Source of the DNA: J054 sp963850255
GTDB taxonomy: Bacteria > Pseudomonadota > Gammaproteobacteria > Steroidobacterales > GCA-2729495
Reading direction: 5' to 3'
Assembly: GCA_963850255.1 (NCBI GenBank)
Contig: CAWKLL010000016.1
Coordinates: 57,499-121,498 of the forward strand
DNA: 64,000 nt
Shown: piece by piece, positions 54,127 through 62,749 of the stretch
How the letters are laid out: every line of letters begins with the position of its first letter
How positions within the stretch are numbered: the stretch's first letter is position 1
Notes under the pieces: model-generated
The model's database searches: none
The model's input: only the letters and a program-made list of their open reading frames with translations
Told to the model about the DNA's origin: nothing
Position numbers and translations under genes: made by a program

Positions 54127-54786
54127 TTATGTGCCGACTTCTTCGTGGGCGATAACTTCGGTTTCTGCGCGAGCGGCCTGCAGCCACTCCTGCATGGCCG
54201 GACTGTCAGCCACGGCCTCGGCATAGGCCCTGGCCTCGGCTGGCAGCTCCCAGCCATAAGTCAGGCTGCGCATCGCGACAGGCGCATACATGGCATCCAC
54301 GATGCCAAAAGACCCGCACAGCCAATCGCCGCCGGCGCCGAAGTGACGGCGCGCCTGTTGCCAGATTTCTCCGATGCGCTGAATATCGGCGGCGGCCGCG
54401 CTGGAAGCCTGCAGGCGACGACCCCGGGCCCGGCAATTCATGGGGAATTCGTTACGCATGGCGCTGAAGCCCGCGTGCATCTCATGTGCGCTGGCTCGCG
54501 CAAAAGCGCGCGCCGGCGGATCCTGCGGCCAGCCATCGATGTCACAGCGTTCGGCCACATGTTCGCAAATGGCCAGCGATTCCCAGACCCGGACTTCGCC
54601 GTCCAGCAATACCGGCACTCTTCCCGTAGGCGAGTTTGCTGCAATTGCAGCGCGGGTTTCTGGTTGATCCAGCGGGATGCGGACTAATTCGAAATTGATC
54701 CCGGCCATTCGCATAAACAACCATGGCCGCAGGGACCAGGAGGAGTAATTGTGATTGCCAATAACCAGTCTGAACGAGGCGCTCAT
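54127..54786 (-). CDS. Glutathione S-transferase family protein
   Basis: A 219-residue cytoplasmic protein with the two-domain GST fold. The N-terminal thioredoxin-like part has NHNYSSWSLRPWLFMR, with Ser as the likely catalytic residue, and the SNAIL-type motif SPTGRVPVLLDG followed by VWESLAICEHVAE. The C-terminal helical domain is normal. Substrate unknown. It is upstream of the amidohydrolase operon on the same strand, 115 bases away, and could be part of it. Confidence 0.88.
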   Translation of the reverse strand: MSASFRLVIGNHNYSSWSLRPWLFMRMAGINFELVRIPLDQPETRAAIAANSPTGRVPVLLDGEVRVWESLAICEHVAERCDIDGWPQDPPARAFARASAHEMHAGFSAMRNEFPMNCRARGRRLQASSAAAADIQRIGEIWQQARRHFGAGGDWLCGSFGIVDAMYAPVAMRSLTYGWELPAEARAYAEAVADSPAMQEWLQAARAETEVIAHEEVGT

Positions 54787-54903
54787 AAGTCAGGTCTCCC
54801 GGCCACGATGGACCCGTGCAGTGCTTTGAAATTCGTGAACCGCGGCGCGATTCGTGATGCCTGAGTGGCTAGCATAGCCTTGGCTAATCAAGAGGCGAAA
54901 TCG

Positions 54904-55275
54904 ATGCGCAAGACATTTATCTTAATGGCCTGTCTGGTAGCTTGCCTCGGCGCGGCTCCCGCGCAGGCAGGCAATCCCGGGGCCGGCATGGATCCGCACC
55001 GGCCGGCGCCGAGTGCGGCTGCAGCGCTGCAGCAGGTGGTGCTCGCGTATGCTCGCGATCCCTGGTCGAACGAGGCGCGCGCGCGATGGCGCGCCTATCT
55101 GGTCAGCGCCGACGCTTCTTCAGAGCAGATCCAATCACTGATCGAACGCGTGTTGCGTGAGGCTGAAGCTTATCGCGGCGTGCACCCGGAAAGCCGCGAC
55201 ACCGCCGTGGCTATCGCCGAGTGGCGCAACCGGGCGCGCGGCAGCCTGGGTCGGGTAGCCGCGGAATTTAGCTAA
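54904..55275 (+). CDS. Small exported protein of unknown function
   Basis: A 123-residue protein with a clear signal peptide (residues 1 to about 23, cut after AQA). The mature chain is helical and Ala/Arg-rich, with the segment IQSLIERVLREAEAYRGVHP. I recognise no domain. ATG 54904 has AGAGG upstream. It converges with the amine oxidase gene, whose stop is 14 bases away. Confidence 0.65.
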   Translation: MRKTFILMACLVACLGAAPAQAGNPGAGMDPHRPAPSAAAALQQVVLAYARDPWSNEARARWRAYLVSADASSEQIQSLIERVLREAEAYRGVHPESRDTAVAIAEWRNRARGSLGRVAAEFS

Positions 55276-55289
55276 CGCGCCAGGCCTTC

Positions 55290-56780
55290 TCAGGTAACGC
55301 CGGCTTCCGAGTCGAGCATGGCGATTTCCTGAACCACGCGTTCGGCCGAGGCCATGGCCGATTCCATACCGTACTCGCGGCGCCGGGTATGTTCGCCGGC
55401 GAAGTGCAGCAGCCCGCCAGGTTGCGGCAGCGCTTCGGCCAACTCACCGACCTGGCCGGCCGCATAGCTAAAGCCGCAGCCACCGATAAACGGATTGGCG
55501 CCCCAGGCCACCTGGCCCATTACTTCCACGTTGCCGCGTGAGGCCGGGCGCAACCTGGCCAGTTGCTCGAGAACAAATTCACTGCTCCCGGCAGGCCCGA
55601 GCTGATCGATGCGGCGACTGCCGAGTCCGTTTATCCACACCAGCAAGGTGTGCACTTCGTTATCTGTATCGGTCACCCCGAAAATGCGTTCCAGCGGACC
55701 GTCGCTCCACATGCTCGGTTCAAAGCCATCCTCCTCCCAAAAGGCCGAGGTGGGTCGCAGGTAAAACTTGCTGGTGGAGTAGTACTCGCCGTTCAGCGCG
55801 GCCTCGCGTTGGGCGGCCGGCAGGCCAGGCCGAAACTCGATGTTTCGCAGTGCCGGCAGGGGTACCGCGCAAACCAGCCGGCTGGCCCGATAGCGGCTGC
55901 CGTCCAGGCAGGTAACCACGACTTCATTGCCGGTTTGTTCAACCAGGGCGGCCGGCTGATTCACTCGGACCTCCTGCTGGAGCTGCGCTGCCATGCTGTC
56001 GGGCAGGCGCTGGATGCCGCCTTCGATCTGCCGCAGGGGGGCAATGTCTTCGCCGGCATCTCGTCGCTGGCGCCAGGCGTCCATGCCGAGCCTGGCCCGG
56101 GTGGCATCGCGGAACATGGCGAGTGCCGAAGTCCGTTCAATGTCATTGCCGTTATAGGTATGACCAATCATTTCAACGGCGGCCGACGATACGTCCTGGG
56201 AGCGAAGGTATTCGCCAAGCGGAACGTCGAGGTAACGAAATTCCGGTTTGAGCCAGTCATCGAGTTCGGTGAGTGGGTTCAGCGCATTAATAAAGTGACT
56301 TTCCAGGCGTCCCGGAGAAATGCTGCGTTCGTCGCCGACGCTGCGGTTGACGGTTGTTGCTTCCCATTCATTCTGGTTAAGCAATTCGCCGCCCACGTGG
56401 TAACTAAAAGGTAGCGCCCGAATAGTCGAGGGCACAACCGGCAGCTCCAGGCGGCGGGCCATATCCAGCACCCGCGCGTACAGCACGCCAATATCGCTGG
56501 CACCGAGTTCGTTCAGATGGCCGCCGAAATCGCGTGTCTGTACGCGGCCACCGACGTGATCCTGAGCCTCCAACACGCTCACCGAGTAGCCCAGCTCCTC
56601 CAGCAGCATGGCGCTATAGAGTCCGGATAAGCCGGCGCCCAGCACCAGCACATCGCTTTTTTCTGCCGCGCGCAGGCGCAGGGGTGTGGCCAGGCAAAGT
56701 CCGGCGGCACCGCCTGCAGCCAGCAGGCGGCGTCGGCTATAACTGTCGGCTGCCCGTTTCGTTCTGTTGCTGGCCGTCAT
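55290..56780 (-). CDS. Tat-exported flavin amine oxidase family protein 1
   Basis: A 496-residue FAD enzyme of the monoamine-oxidase fold. The Tat signal is YSRRRLLAAGGAAGLCLATP (residues 14-33). The dinucleotide-binding site is VLVLGAGLSGLYSAMLLEEL and the GG motif is EAQDHVGGRVQTR. The C-terminus is LHFAGEHTRRREYGMESAMA, the usual FAD-contact end. It probably oxidises amines or cyclic ketones in the periplasm; the substrate is unknown. A paralogue is divergent at 56914. Confidence 0.9.
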   Translation of the reverse strand: MTASNRTKRAADSYSRRRLLAAGGAAGLCLATPLRLRAAEKSDVLVLGAGLSGLYSAMLLEELGYSVSVLEAQDHVGGRVQTRDFGGHLNELGASDIGVLYARVLDMARRLELPVVPSTIRALPFSYHVGGELLNQNEWEATTVNRSVGDERSISPGRLESHFINALNPLTELDDWLKPEFRYLDVPLGEYLRSQDVSSAAVEMIGHTYNGNDIERTSALAMFRDATRARLGMDAWRQRRDAGEDIAPLRQIEGGIQRLPDSMAAQLQQEVRVNQPAALVEQTGNEVVVTCLDGSRYRASRLVCAVPLPALRNIEFRPGLPAAQREAALNGEYYSTSKFYLRPTSAFWEEDGFEPSMWSDGPLERIFGVTDTDNEVHTLLVWINGLGSRRIDQLGPAGSSEFVLEQLARLRPASRGNVEVMGQVAWGANPFIGGCGFSYAAGQVGELAEALPQPGGLLHFAGEHTRRREYGMESAMASAERVVQEIAMLDSEAGVT

Positions 56781-56913
56781 TGCCTTGATCTCCCGCTATC
56801 TATGCCTGATCGGATTATTACGTGCGATCTTGTGACTGGCCAGCGATAGTCGCTTGACCGCTCGCCGACGGTGCGGCAGCGTGTGAGTCTGCTGGTAAAC
56901 AAGGAGCCAGTCC

Positions 56914-58332
56914 ATGCAACGCCATGATCAACATCGCCGCCGCTTGCTCGGCGGCCTGGCCGCAGGTCTGGGTGCCGCCGCGTTGCCACGACTGGGGTTT
57001 GCCAGTCGGGCGGACGTAGTGGTGATTGGTGCCGGTCTGGCCGGGCTGAACGCCGCGCTGATACTCGCCGATGCCGGCGCCCGGGTTACGGTTCTGGAGG
57101 CCGATCAGCGCGCCGGCGGGCGGGTTAAGACTGCCCGCGACATCCCGGGCAGTCCGGAACTGGGCGCGGCTGAAGTCGGCCCCCTATATGCGCGGGTGCG
57201 GGATATGGCCCGCCGCCTGAAGGTGCCCCTGGCAACGCGCGGCGATCCGGTCGGCGCCTTTGCGCTCGCGGTTGGTGGCCAATTGATCAGGCTCGAGGAC
57301 TGGCCGGAATCAGAGTTCAACCTGACCATTGGTGACGAACGATCGATCCCGCCGCCCGCCCTGTTTCAGGTCTTGCTGACCCAATCGAATCCCCTGCGCC
57401 GACCTGATGACTGGCTGCGCAGCGAATCGCGGCAGTTCGATGTATCCGTGCATGACTGGCTGGCTTCCCAGGGTGCTTCGGCAGCGGCGCTTGAACTTAT
57501 CAACCAGGGCTTGATAGCGGCGGACGCACGCCAGACTTCAGTGTTGCCGAGTTTTCAGGACGGCTTGCGAATGACCCTGGCACGGACCCTGGCGGGCAGT
57601 CGGCCTGGCGGCGGCGTTGATCGTCTGGTCAAAGGCAGCTCCAGCCTGACGGACGCCATGGCCGAGCAGCTGGGTGATGGTCTGCACCTGGGTTGTCGCG
57701 TCAAGGCGGTGGATATGTCCGCGGACGGCGTGGCAGTGAGATGCGCAGATGGTTCGACGCATCGCGCCGACTTTGTGGTTTCGGCAATACCCTTTCCGCT
57801 GCTGCGCCAGATTGATGTGCAGCCGATCTTTGCCGGGCCGCAGGCGGAGGCTGTGGCCAGCCTGCGCTGGGCGGATACCACCCAGGTATTTCTGCGCCAG
57901 AGCGCTGGTGATTTTTGGGATGAGGATGGTTACCCGCCGTCACTGTGGTCCGATGGTCCGGTCAATCTGTATCGCCAGATCAAGGGCAGTGAGATGATTG
58001 TCGCCGTGCTGGCCGGGCGCAAAGCCGAATTGCTGAGGCGTTTGCCGGCTGAGCAGCGCGGCGAGTTTGTGCAACAGGATCTGCTGCGGTTGCGGCCTGC
58101 CCTGCGCGGTCGGCTGGAAGTACTGGCCAGTCATAGCTGGGCCGAAGAAACGTTTGTTTCCGGCTGCCGCCATGATTTCGCCCCCGGTAGCGTGCATCGA
58201 TTCGTTCCGGCCATGTTTGCCGCGCATGAGCGCATGCACTTCGCCGGTGAACACACGCGCGTGCAGGAAATCGGCATGGAATCCGCGATGGAATCCGGCG
58301 AACGGGCAGCGCTGGAAATTCTCGCCGGCTGA
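56914..58332 (+). CDS. Tat-exported flavin amine oxidase family protein 2
   Basis: A 472-residue FAD enzyme, paralogue of the protein on the opposite strand at 55290. A Tat-like leader HRRRLLGGLAAGLGAAALPR starts it. The FAD motif is VVVIGAGLAGLNAALILADA, then EADQRAGGRVKT. Both paralogues share the block GPLYARVRDMARRL in this copy and GVLYARVLDMARRL in the other, plus a common end HFAGEHTRVQEIGMESAMES. The two genes are divergent over 133 bp and probably share a promoter region. Roles cannot be told apart from sequence. Confidence 0.9.
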   Translation: MQRHDQHRRRLLGGLAAGLGAAALPRLGFASRADVVVIGAGLAGLNAALILADAGARVTVLEADQRAGGRVKTARDIPGSPELGAAEVGPLYARVRDMARRLKVPLATRGDPVGAFALAVGGQLIRLEDWPESEFNLTIGDERSIPPPALFQVLLTQSNPLRRPDDWLRSESRQFDVSVHDWLASQGASAAALELINQGLIAADARQTSVLPSFQDGLRMTLARTLAGSRPGGGVDRLVKGSSSLTDAMAEQLGDGLHLGCRVKAVDMSADGVAVRCADGSTHRADFVVSAIPFPLLRQIDVQPIFAGPQAEAVASLRWADTTQVFLRQSAGDFWDEDGYPPSLWSDGPVNLYRQIKGSEMIVAVLAGRKAELLRRLPAEQRGEFVQQDLLRLRPALRGRLEVLASHSWAEETFVSGCRHDFAPGSVHRFVPAMFAAHERMHFAGEHTRVQEIGMESAMESGERAALEILAG

Positions 58333-58559
58333 ATTTTCTCGTCGCAGGCATGCGTCGGCCGCCCGGGGAGCTTAGAATCCTCGTCCCGGATGTGCCGATC
58401 CGTCGCGGAATGCTCGCATGCCTGTCGTATTCCGATTATTGGCGCTTATGTTGATGCGGGTGTCAGCCCGGCAGCTGCTGGCTGATTCGGGCTTTCACCG
58501 GCCTTGCCTGTAAACACAGAGGGTAAGGTCATTCTCGGGTAAGGCCGAATGTCAGTTAA

Positions 58560-60773
58560 ATGAGCACACGGAACAAGAAATTTAGTCGCAGAAAACTGCT
58601 GGCCGGTAGCGCCGTGGTAGCCGGCGGCGGGCTGGTGCTTTCTTTGCTGCGCGAGTCACCCGACAGTCAGCCGCTGGATGCGCGCCCCGGCACACTGCAG
58701 CCGAATGCCTATCTGCAAATCGCGCCGAGTGGCAGCATTGTTTTGCAGGTCGACAAAGTCGAGATGGGTCAGGGCGTGATGACGGGCTTCGCCACCTTAC
58801 TGGCCGAAGAGTTGCGGGTGCGGCCCGATCAGATCAGCGTGCGACATGCGCCGATACATCCCTTGTTTCAGGACCCGAGCCAGGTCACCGGCGAGAGCAA
58901 GAGCATGCGCACGCGCTGGCTGCCGATTCGTCGTACCGGCGCTGCAGCGCGGGAAATGTTGCGGGCGGCCGCGGCAACACGCTGGCAGCTGCCGCTGGAA
59001 CAGGTAGCTTGCAGTGGCGAGTCAACAGTAATCAATACGGCTACCCAGGCGACGCTGACCTATGGCGAACTGGCCAGCGCCGCGGCCGGCTTGCCGGTGC
59101 CGGAAGATCCGCCGCTGCGTGACTCGGAAGATTACCGCTGGATCGGCCAGTTCGTCGCGCGCCCGGACCTGCCCGACAAAGTCACCGGCGCAACGCGCTA
59201 CGGCAGCGATATCCGCCTGCCGGGGCAACTCACCGCGGTGATCGCGCGTCCGCCTCGCGCCGGCGATCAATTGCTCAGCGTGGATGCTGACGCGGCGCGC
59301 GCGCTGGATGGCGTGGTCGATATCGTTGAGTATCCGGGCGGTGTTGCCATCCTCGCCGAGTCTTTCTGGTCTGCCAATCGCGCCGTTGTCCTGTTGAAAA
59401 CCGAATGGGCGCCGGGTCCGCTGGCCGGCGTTAACAGTGCAGAAATTCAGACCCGGCTGGACCAATTGCTTGATGAAGGCGAATCGGTTGTTCCGCGTGA
59501 CGACGGTGACGTGACCGTCGCGCTTGCAGACGGCGCAGACGTATCGGTGACCTACACCACCCCGTTTCTTGCTCATGCCAGCATGGAAACCATGAACGCC
59601 ACCGTGCGTCTTTCGCCGGACAAGTGCGAAATGTGGTTGCCGACCCAGGTACCGGACGGCGCACGCGAACTGGCCTGCCAGATGCTCGGGCTGCGGCGTG
59701 ACCAGGTGGAAGTGCATTCAACGTTTATGGGCGGTGGTTTTGGTCGCCGCGCGCTGACCGACTATGTCAACGAGGCGCTGCTGATCGCCCGGCACAGTGA
59801 CCGGCCGGTGCAACTGGTGTGGTCGCGCGAAGAGGATACCCGCTTTGACTATTTTCGCAGCGCCACGCGCCACCGTATGCAAGCCAGCCTGACTGATACC
59901 GGCGAGATTAATGCCTGGCGTCATCACCTGGTGGCGCCCATCATCAGCCAGCACATCATGCATGTGGGGCTGGCCACCGTAGCGCCGGAGTGGCTGTCCG
60001 GACGGGCCACGGACATGCTGGCCGATGCCGCGATTGGTCTGCAAAAACCGATCATGGGCCCCTGGCAGGCCGGTGACGGCGCCAAGACCGTGGCCTACGC
60101 CATTCCCAATCTACAGGTGGAAATGACCTATTGGGAGCCGCAAATTCGGGTCGGTATCTGGCGGGCGGTGGGTAACTCCTATAACGGTTTTGTGGTTGAA
60201 AGTTTTGTTGATGAACTGGCGGCACGCGCGGGTGAAGACGCGGCGGAGTTTCGACGTCGACACCTGCAGGACCAGCCGCGTTTGCTGGCGGTGCTGGATC
60301 AGCTGGTGGCGGCCGCCGACTGGGGTCGGCCGGCACCGGGACGCTACCAGGGCCTGGCGCTGCATCCCTGCTTCGGCTCTTATTGCGGCCAGGTTGCTGA
60401 GGTCAGCGTCAGCAACGGCAGGATTCGCGTCCATCGCGTGACTTGCGTGGTGGAGTGCGGCACACCAATCAACCCGGATGTGATTCGTGCGCAGATGGAA
60501 GGCGGCATTATTTTTGGGCTGACGGCTGCACTGCACGGCGAAATAGATTTTATCGACGGCCGAGTCCAGCAGAGTAACTTTCACGATTACCGCATGCTCA
60601 AGCTGGCCGACAGTCCGCAAATTGAAGTCAGTATCGTCGACTCCAACGAGCCGCCCATGGGCGTCGGTGAGACGGGGCTACCGCCCATTGCCCCGGCTGT
60701 TGCGAATGCGGTTTTTGCAGCTACCGGTCAGCGGCTCAGGGATTTGCCGCTGCGACTGCCTGCACAGGCTTGA
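58560..60773 (+). CDS. Molybdopterin-binding dehydrogenase subunit (IorB-like), Tat-exported
   Basis: A 737-residue large subunit of the xanthine-dehydrogenase family, isoquinoline-1-oxidoreductase type. The Tat signal is FSRRKLLAGSAVVAGGG (residues 8-24). Family blocks include VDKVEMGQGVMTGFATLLAE, the FMGGGFGRRALTDYVNEA molybdopterin contact, and MGVGETGLPPIAPAVANAV with the catalytic Glu704. The length is normal for IorB. The small 2Fe-2S subunit (IorA), needed for electron transfer, is not encoded on either side. Confidence 0.92.
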   Translation: MSTRNKKFSRRKLLAGSAVVAGGGLVLSLLRESPDSQPLDARPGTLQPNAYLQIAPSGSIVLQVDKVEMGQGVMTGFATLLAEELRVRPDQISVRHAPIHPLFQDPSQVTGESKSMRTRWLPIRRTGAAAREMLRAAAATRWQLPLEQVACSGESTVINTATQATLTYGELASAAAGLPVPEDPPLRDSEDYRWIGQFVARPDLPDKVTGATRYGSDIRLPGQLTAVIARPPRAGDQLLSVDADAARALDGVVDIVEYPGGVAILAESFWSANRAVVLLKTEWAPGPLAGVNSAEIQTRLDQLLDEGESVVPRDDGDVTVALADGADVSVTYTTPFLAHASMETMNATVRLSPDKCEMWLPTQVPDGARELACQMLGLRRDQVEVHSTFMGGGFGRRALTDYVNEALLIARHSDRPVQLVWSREEDTRFDYFRSATRHRMQASLTDTGEINAWRHHLVAPIISQHIMHVGLATVAPEWLSGRATDMLADAAIGLQKPIMGPWQAGDGAKTVAYAIPNLQVEMTYWEPQIRVGIWRAVGNSYNGFVVESFVDELAARAGEDAAEFRRRHLQDQPRLLAVLDQLVAAADWGRPAPGRYQGLALHPCFGSYCGQVAEVSVSNGRIRVHRVTCVVECGTPINPDVIRAQMEGGIIFGLTAALHGEIDFIDGRVQQSNFHDYRMLKLADSPQIEVSIVDSNEPPMGVGETGLPPIAPAVANAVFAATGQRLRDLPLRLPAQA

Positions 60774-60867
60774 TTAATCGCGCCGGAAGACCTCGCCGAG
60801 ATTCGCGCCCTGCAGCAGTGAGCTTGGCGAACAATGCCCGGATAATTCGCCACCACGGTGCACCGAT

Positions 60868-61518
60868 TTACTCGGCGCGCGCCTGACCCTGGCCTGCGGC
60901 TGGCGCATCACCGCGTGCCTGGGCCGGCGTCCACTCCCAGGGATATTGCTTTTTCTCAGGCGCACGAATAACCAGAAATGGCGCCGGGGTTGCCGTGGCA
61001 GTCATGAATGCCCAGACCTTGGTGGCAAATTCCGGGTCATTGATATCCAGGTCTTCGTCTGGCAAATCCACGTAGGGATCCGTGCCGTCTTCGCACACCG
61101 TGATGTTGCGGATATGCAGAACCTTGCCCGGCTCATCGGGCAGGGTCATTCGAAACTTGAAGGGATACCAGGCGTCTGCGGGAACAATTCGGACTGGATC
61201 TTTCCATACGATTTCATCCACGACTTCCGTTACCGGCCTGCCGTGCATCATCAGCGGCTCGTCCAGCTTGCGCATCTTGTACTCAATGGTCCAGAACGGA
61301 TCGTAGGCCGCTTTTGCATCGACGATGCCATCGGGCACTTTCAAGCGCATGCCCACCACCGGGCTGGCCTTGCAGCCATGATTGACGCTCAACACCATGG
61401 GTGTTGAATACCCGGCCCAGCCTTCCTTCAGATCGAGTCCGTTGTGCGCGGCAGCCGAGCCTGCGAATGCTGCAAATAGTGCCGCTGCGGCGGCGCCAAT
61501 GTGTTTTTTTACGAACAT
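60868..61518 (-). CDS. YcnI-like (DUF1775) copper-binding protein
   Basis: A 216-residue exported protein. The signal peptide ends at about residue 24 (SAAA), so the mature protein should start with His25 (HNGLDL), as in YcnI, where the N-terminal His holds copper. The DUF1775 core follows: STPMVLSVNHGCKASPVVGM, RLKVPDGIVDAKAAYD, PFWTIEYKMRKL and MTLPDEPGKVLH. ATG 61518 has GGGAG upstream. It lies two genes from a CopD-like protein, which supports copper handling. A conserved Trp in PFWTIE could be the second ligand site. Confidence 0.85.
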   Translation of the reverse strand: MFVKKHIGAAAAALFAAFAGSAAAHNGLDLKEGWAGYSTPMVLSVNHGCKASPVVGMRLKVPDGIVDAKAAYDPFWTIEYKMRKLDEPLMMHGRPVTEVVDEIVWKDPVRIVPADAWYPFKFRMTLPDEPGKVLHIRNITVCEDGTDPYVDLPDEDLDINDPEFATKVWAFMTATATPAPFLVIRAPEKKQYPWEWTPAQARGDAPAAGQGQARAE

Positions 61519-61769
61519 GGAAATCTCCCTGGGGTAACCGCCTTTTTCCGCCATCGGGGCAGCCTTGTCAGCTCCAGAGTATAGGCTGACCGCCCTGCGA
61601 TGTGGGGAGCCCGGTGCTGTCGACAGTACGCTCCCGGTCGTTTCTTTGCGAACTTGTCAGCTACACGAGGCAGCGGCAGACTGGTCCGTCAATTAATGCC
61701 GCGCCGCGCTACGGCCGTATGCGAGGGCAGCAACGCGCGACGGCCAGGGCAATTCCAGGGAGTACTCCT

Positions 61770-62576
61770 ATGACGAGATTGTTTGCGCTATGGCTGGCAC
61801 TTTTTTCGGCCGCCTTTTCACTGCCGCTGTCCGCGGCTGACGCGCCGACCGCACTGATTACCGGGGGCAATCGCGGCCTCGGCTTCAAGTGGGTGGAGAT
61901 GTATGCTGAACGCGGCTGGCAGGTGATCGCGACCGCGCGCCGGCCCGAGGCTGCGAGCGACCTGCGGGTCCTGGCGGATACATCCGGCCGGATTCGGATC
62001 GAGATACTCGACGTCACCGACCCGGAGTCCGTGAAGGCACTTGCCCGACGCCTCGAGGGCCAGCCGATCGACGTGCTGATCAATAACGCCGGCATGCTCG
62101 GCAATGAACAAGGCCAGAAATTCGGCGACCTGGACCCGGCGATGTTCGACACCTTCATGCGCGTCAATGCCCTGGGCGCACTGCTGGTCACCGAAGCGCT
62201 GATGCCAAACCTGCGCGCGGGACAGCAGAAAAAAGTTGCGGGTATCAGCGCGGTGGTCGCGTCCTTCGACGTCTATCCGCGCATTCATCGTGGCCTGTAT
62301 TACTACAAGGCCAGCAAGGTGGCGCTAAACATGATCCTGCGCAACATCGCCCTGGACGGCATGGCCGAGGGCATCGCGGTCGCCGTGCTGTCGCCGGGCG
62401 TGGTCAACACTTACGGCACACCGGATCCGGACAGGGACAGCATGTCGCCGGAAATGCGGCGCAGCATGGTGGACGTGGATACCAGCGTCGGCGGCATGAT
62501 GCAGGTGATGGACGAACTCACCCTGGAGGGCTCCGGACGCTGGTACCGTTACAACGGCGAAATTATCAGTTGGTAG
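61770..62576 (+). CDS. Short-chain dehydrogenase with signal peptide
   Basis: A 268-residue SDR. After a good signal peptide (MTRLFALWLALFSAAFSLPL..., cut near SAA) the SDR core begins TALITGGNRGLG, followed by IDVLINNAGMLG and the catalytic pair in GLYYYKASKVAL (Tyr and Lys). The Ser position is in VAGISAVVAS. The C-terminus is plain. ATG 61770 has AGGGAG at 8 bases, so the leader is real. NAD(P)-dependent enzymes are seldom exported, which makes the location odd. It is on the opposite strand to the copper genes on both sides. Confidence 0.85.
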   Translation: MTRLFALWLALFSAAFSLPLSAADAPTALITGGNRGLGFKWVEMYAERGWQVIATARRPEAASDLRVLADTSGRIRIEILDVTDPESVKALARRLEGQPIDVLINNAGMLGNEQGQKFGDLDPAMFDTFMRVNALGALLVTEALMPNLRAGQQKKVAGISAVVASFDVYPRIHRGLYYYKASKVALNMILRNIALDGMAEGIAVAVLSPGVVNTYGTPDPDRDSMSPEMRRSMVDVDTSVGGMMQVMDELTLEGSGRWYRYNGEIISW

Positions 62577-62749
62577 CCGGTGATCGCCGGCGCGTCGATT
62601 CAGCGAGCATCCGGGCGAGCCGCCTGCATGGCACCAGCCAGCGACGATGGAATTACCGGGTCGTCCCTGGACGCAGGCTGCGACATTCCGTTTTTTTTGC
62701 GGCGGCAAGCCTCAGGCGGGTAAAGCGATAGCGTTAACTGAAGTTTCGG

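Noticed and set aside
53800..54687. 295-residue plus-strand open frame across the amidohydrolase start and the GST gene
   Set aside because: It lies antisense to two recognised genes, and its translation has no recognisable domain.
58345..58424. Inverted repeat CAGGCATGCG / CGCATGCCTG, 60 bp apart
   Set aside because: The arms are short and far apart, without a T-run or any other symmetry; it could be chance.
4059..61625. Shared palindrome TGTCGACA at 4059-4066 and 61618-61625
   Set aside because: An 8-bp palindrome is expected about once per 65 kb by chance, so two copies do not show a shared regulator.
61564..61662. Direct repeat CTTGTCAGCT upstream of the SDR gene (61564, 61653)
   Set aside because: A single 10-bp repeat in a 250-bp intergenic region, with no promoter or dyad to support a role.
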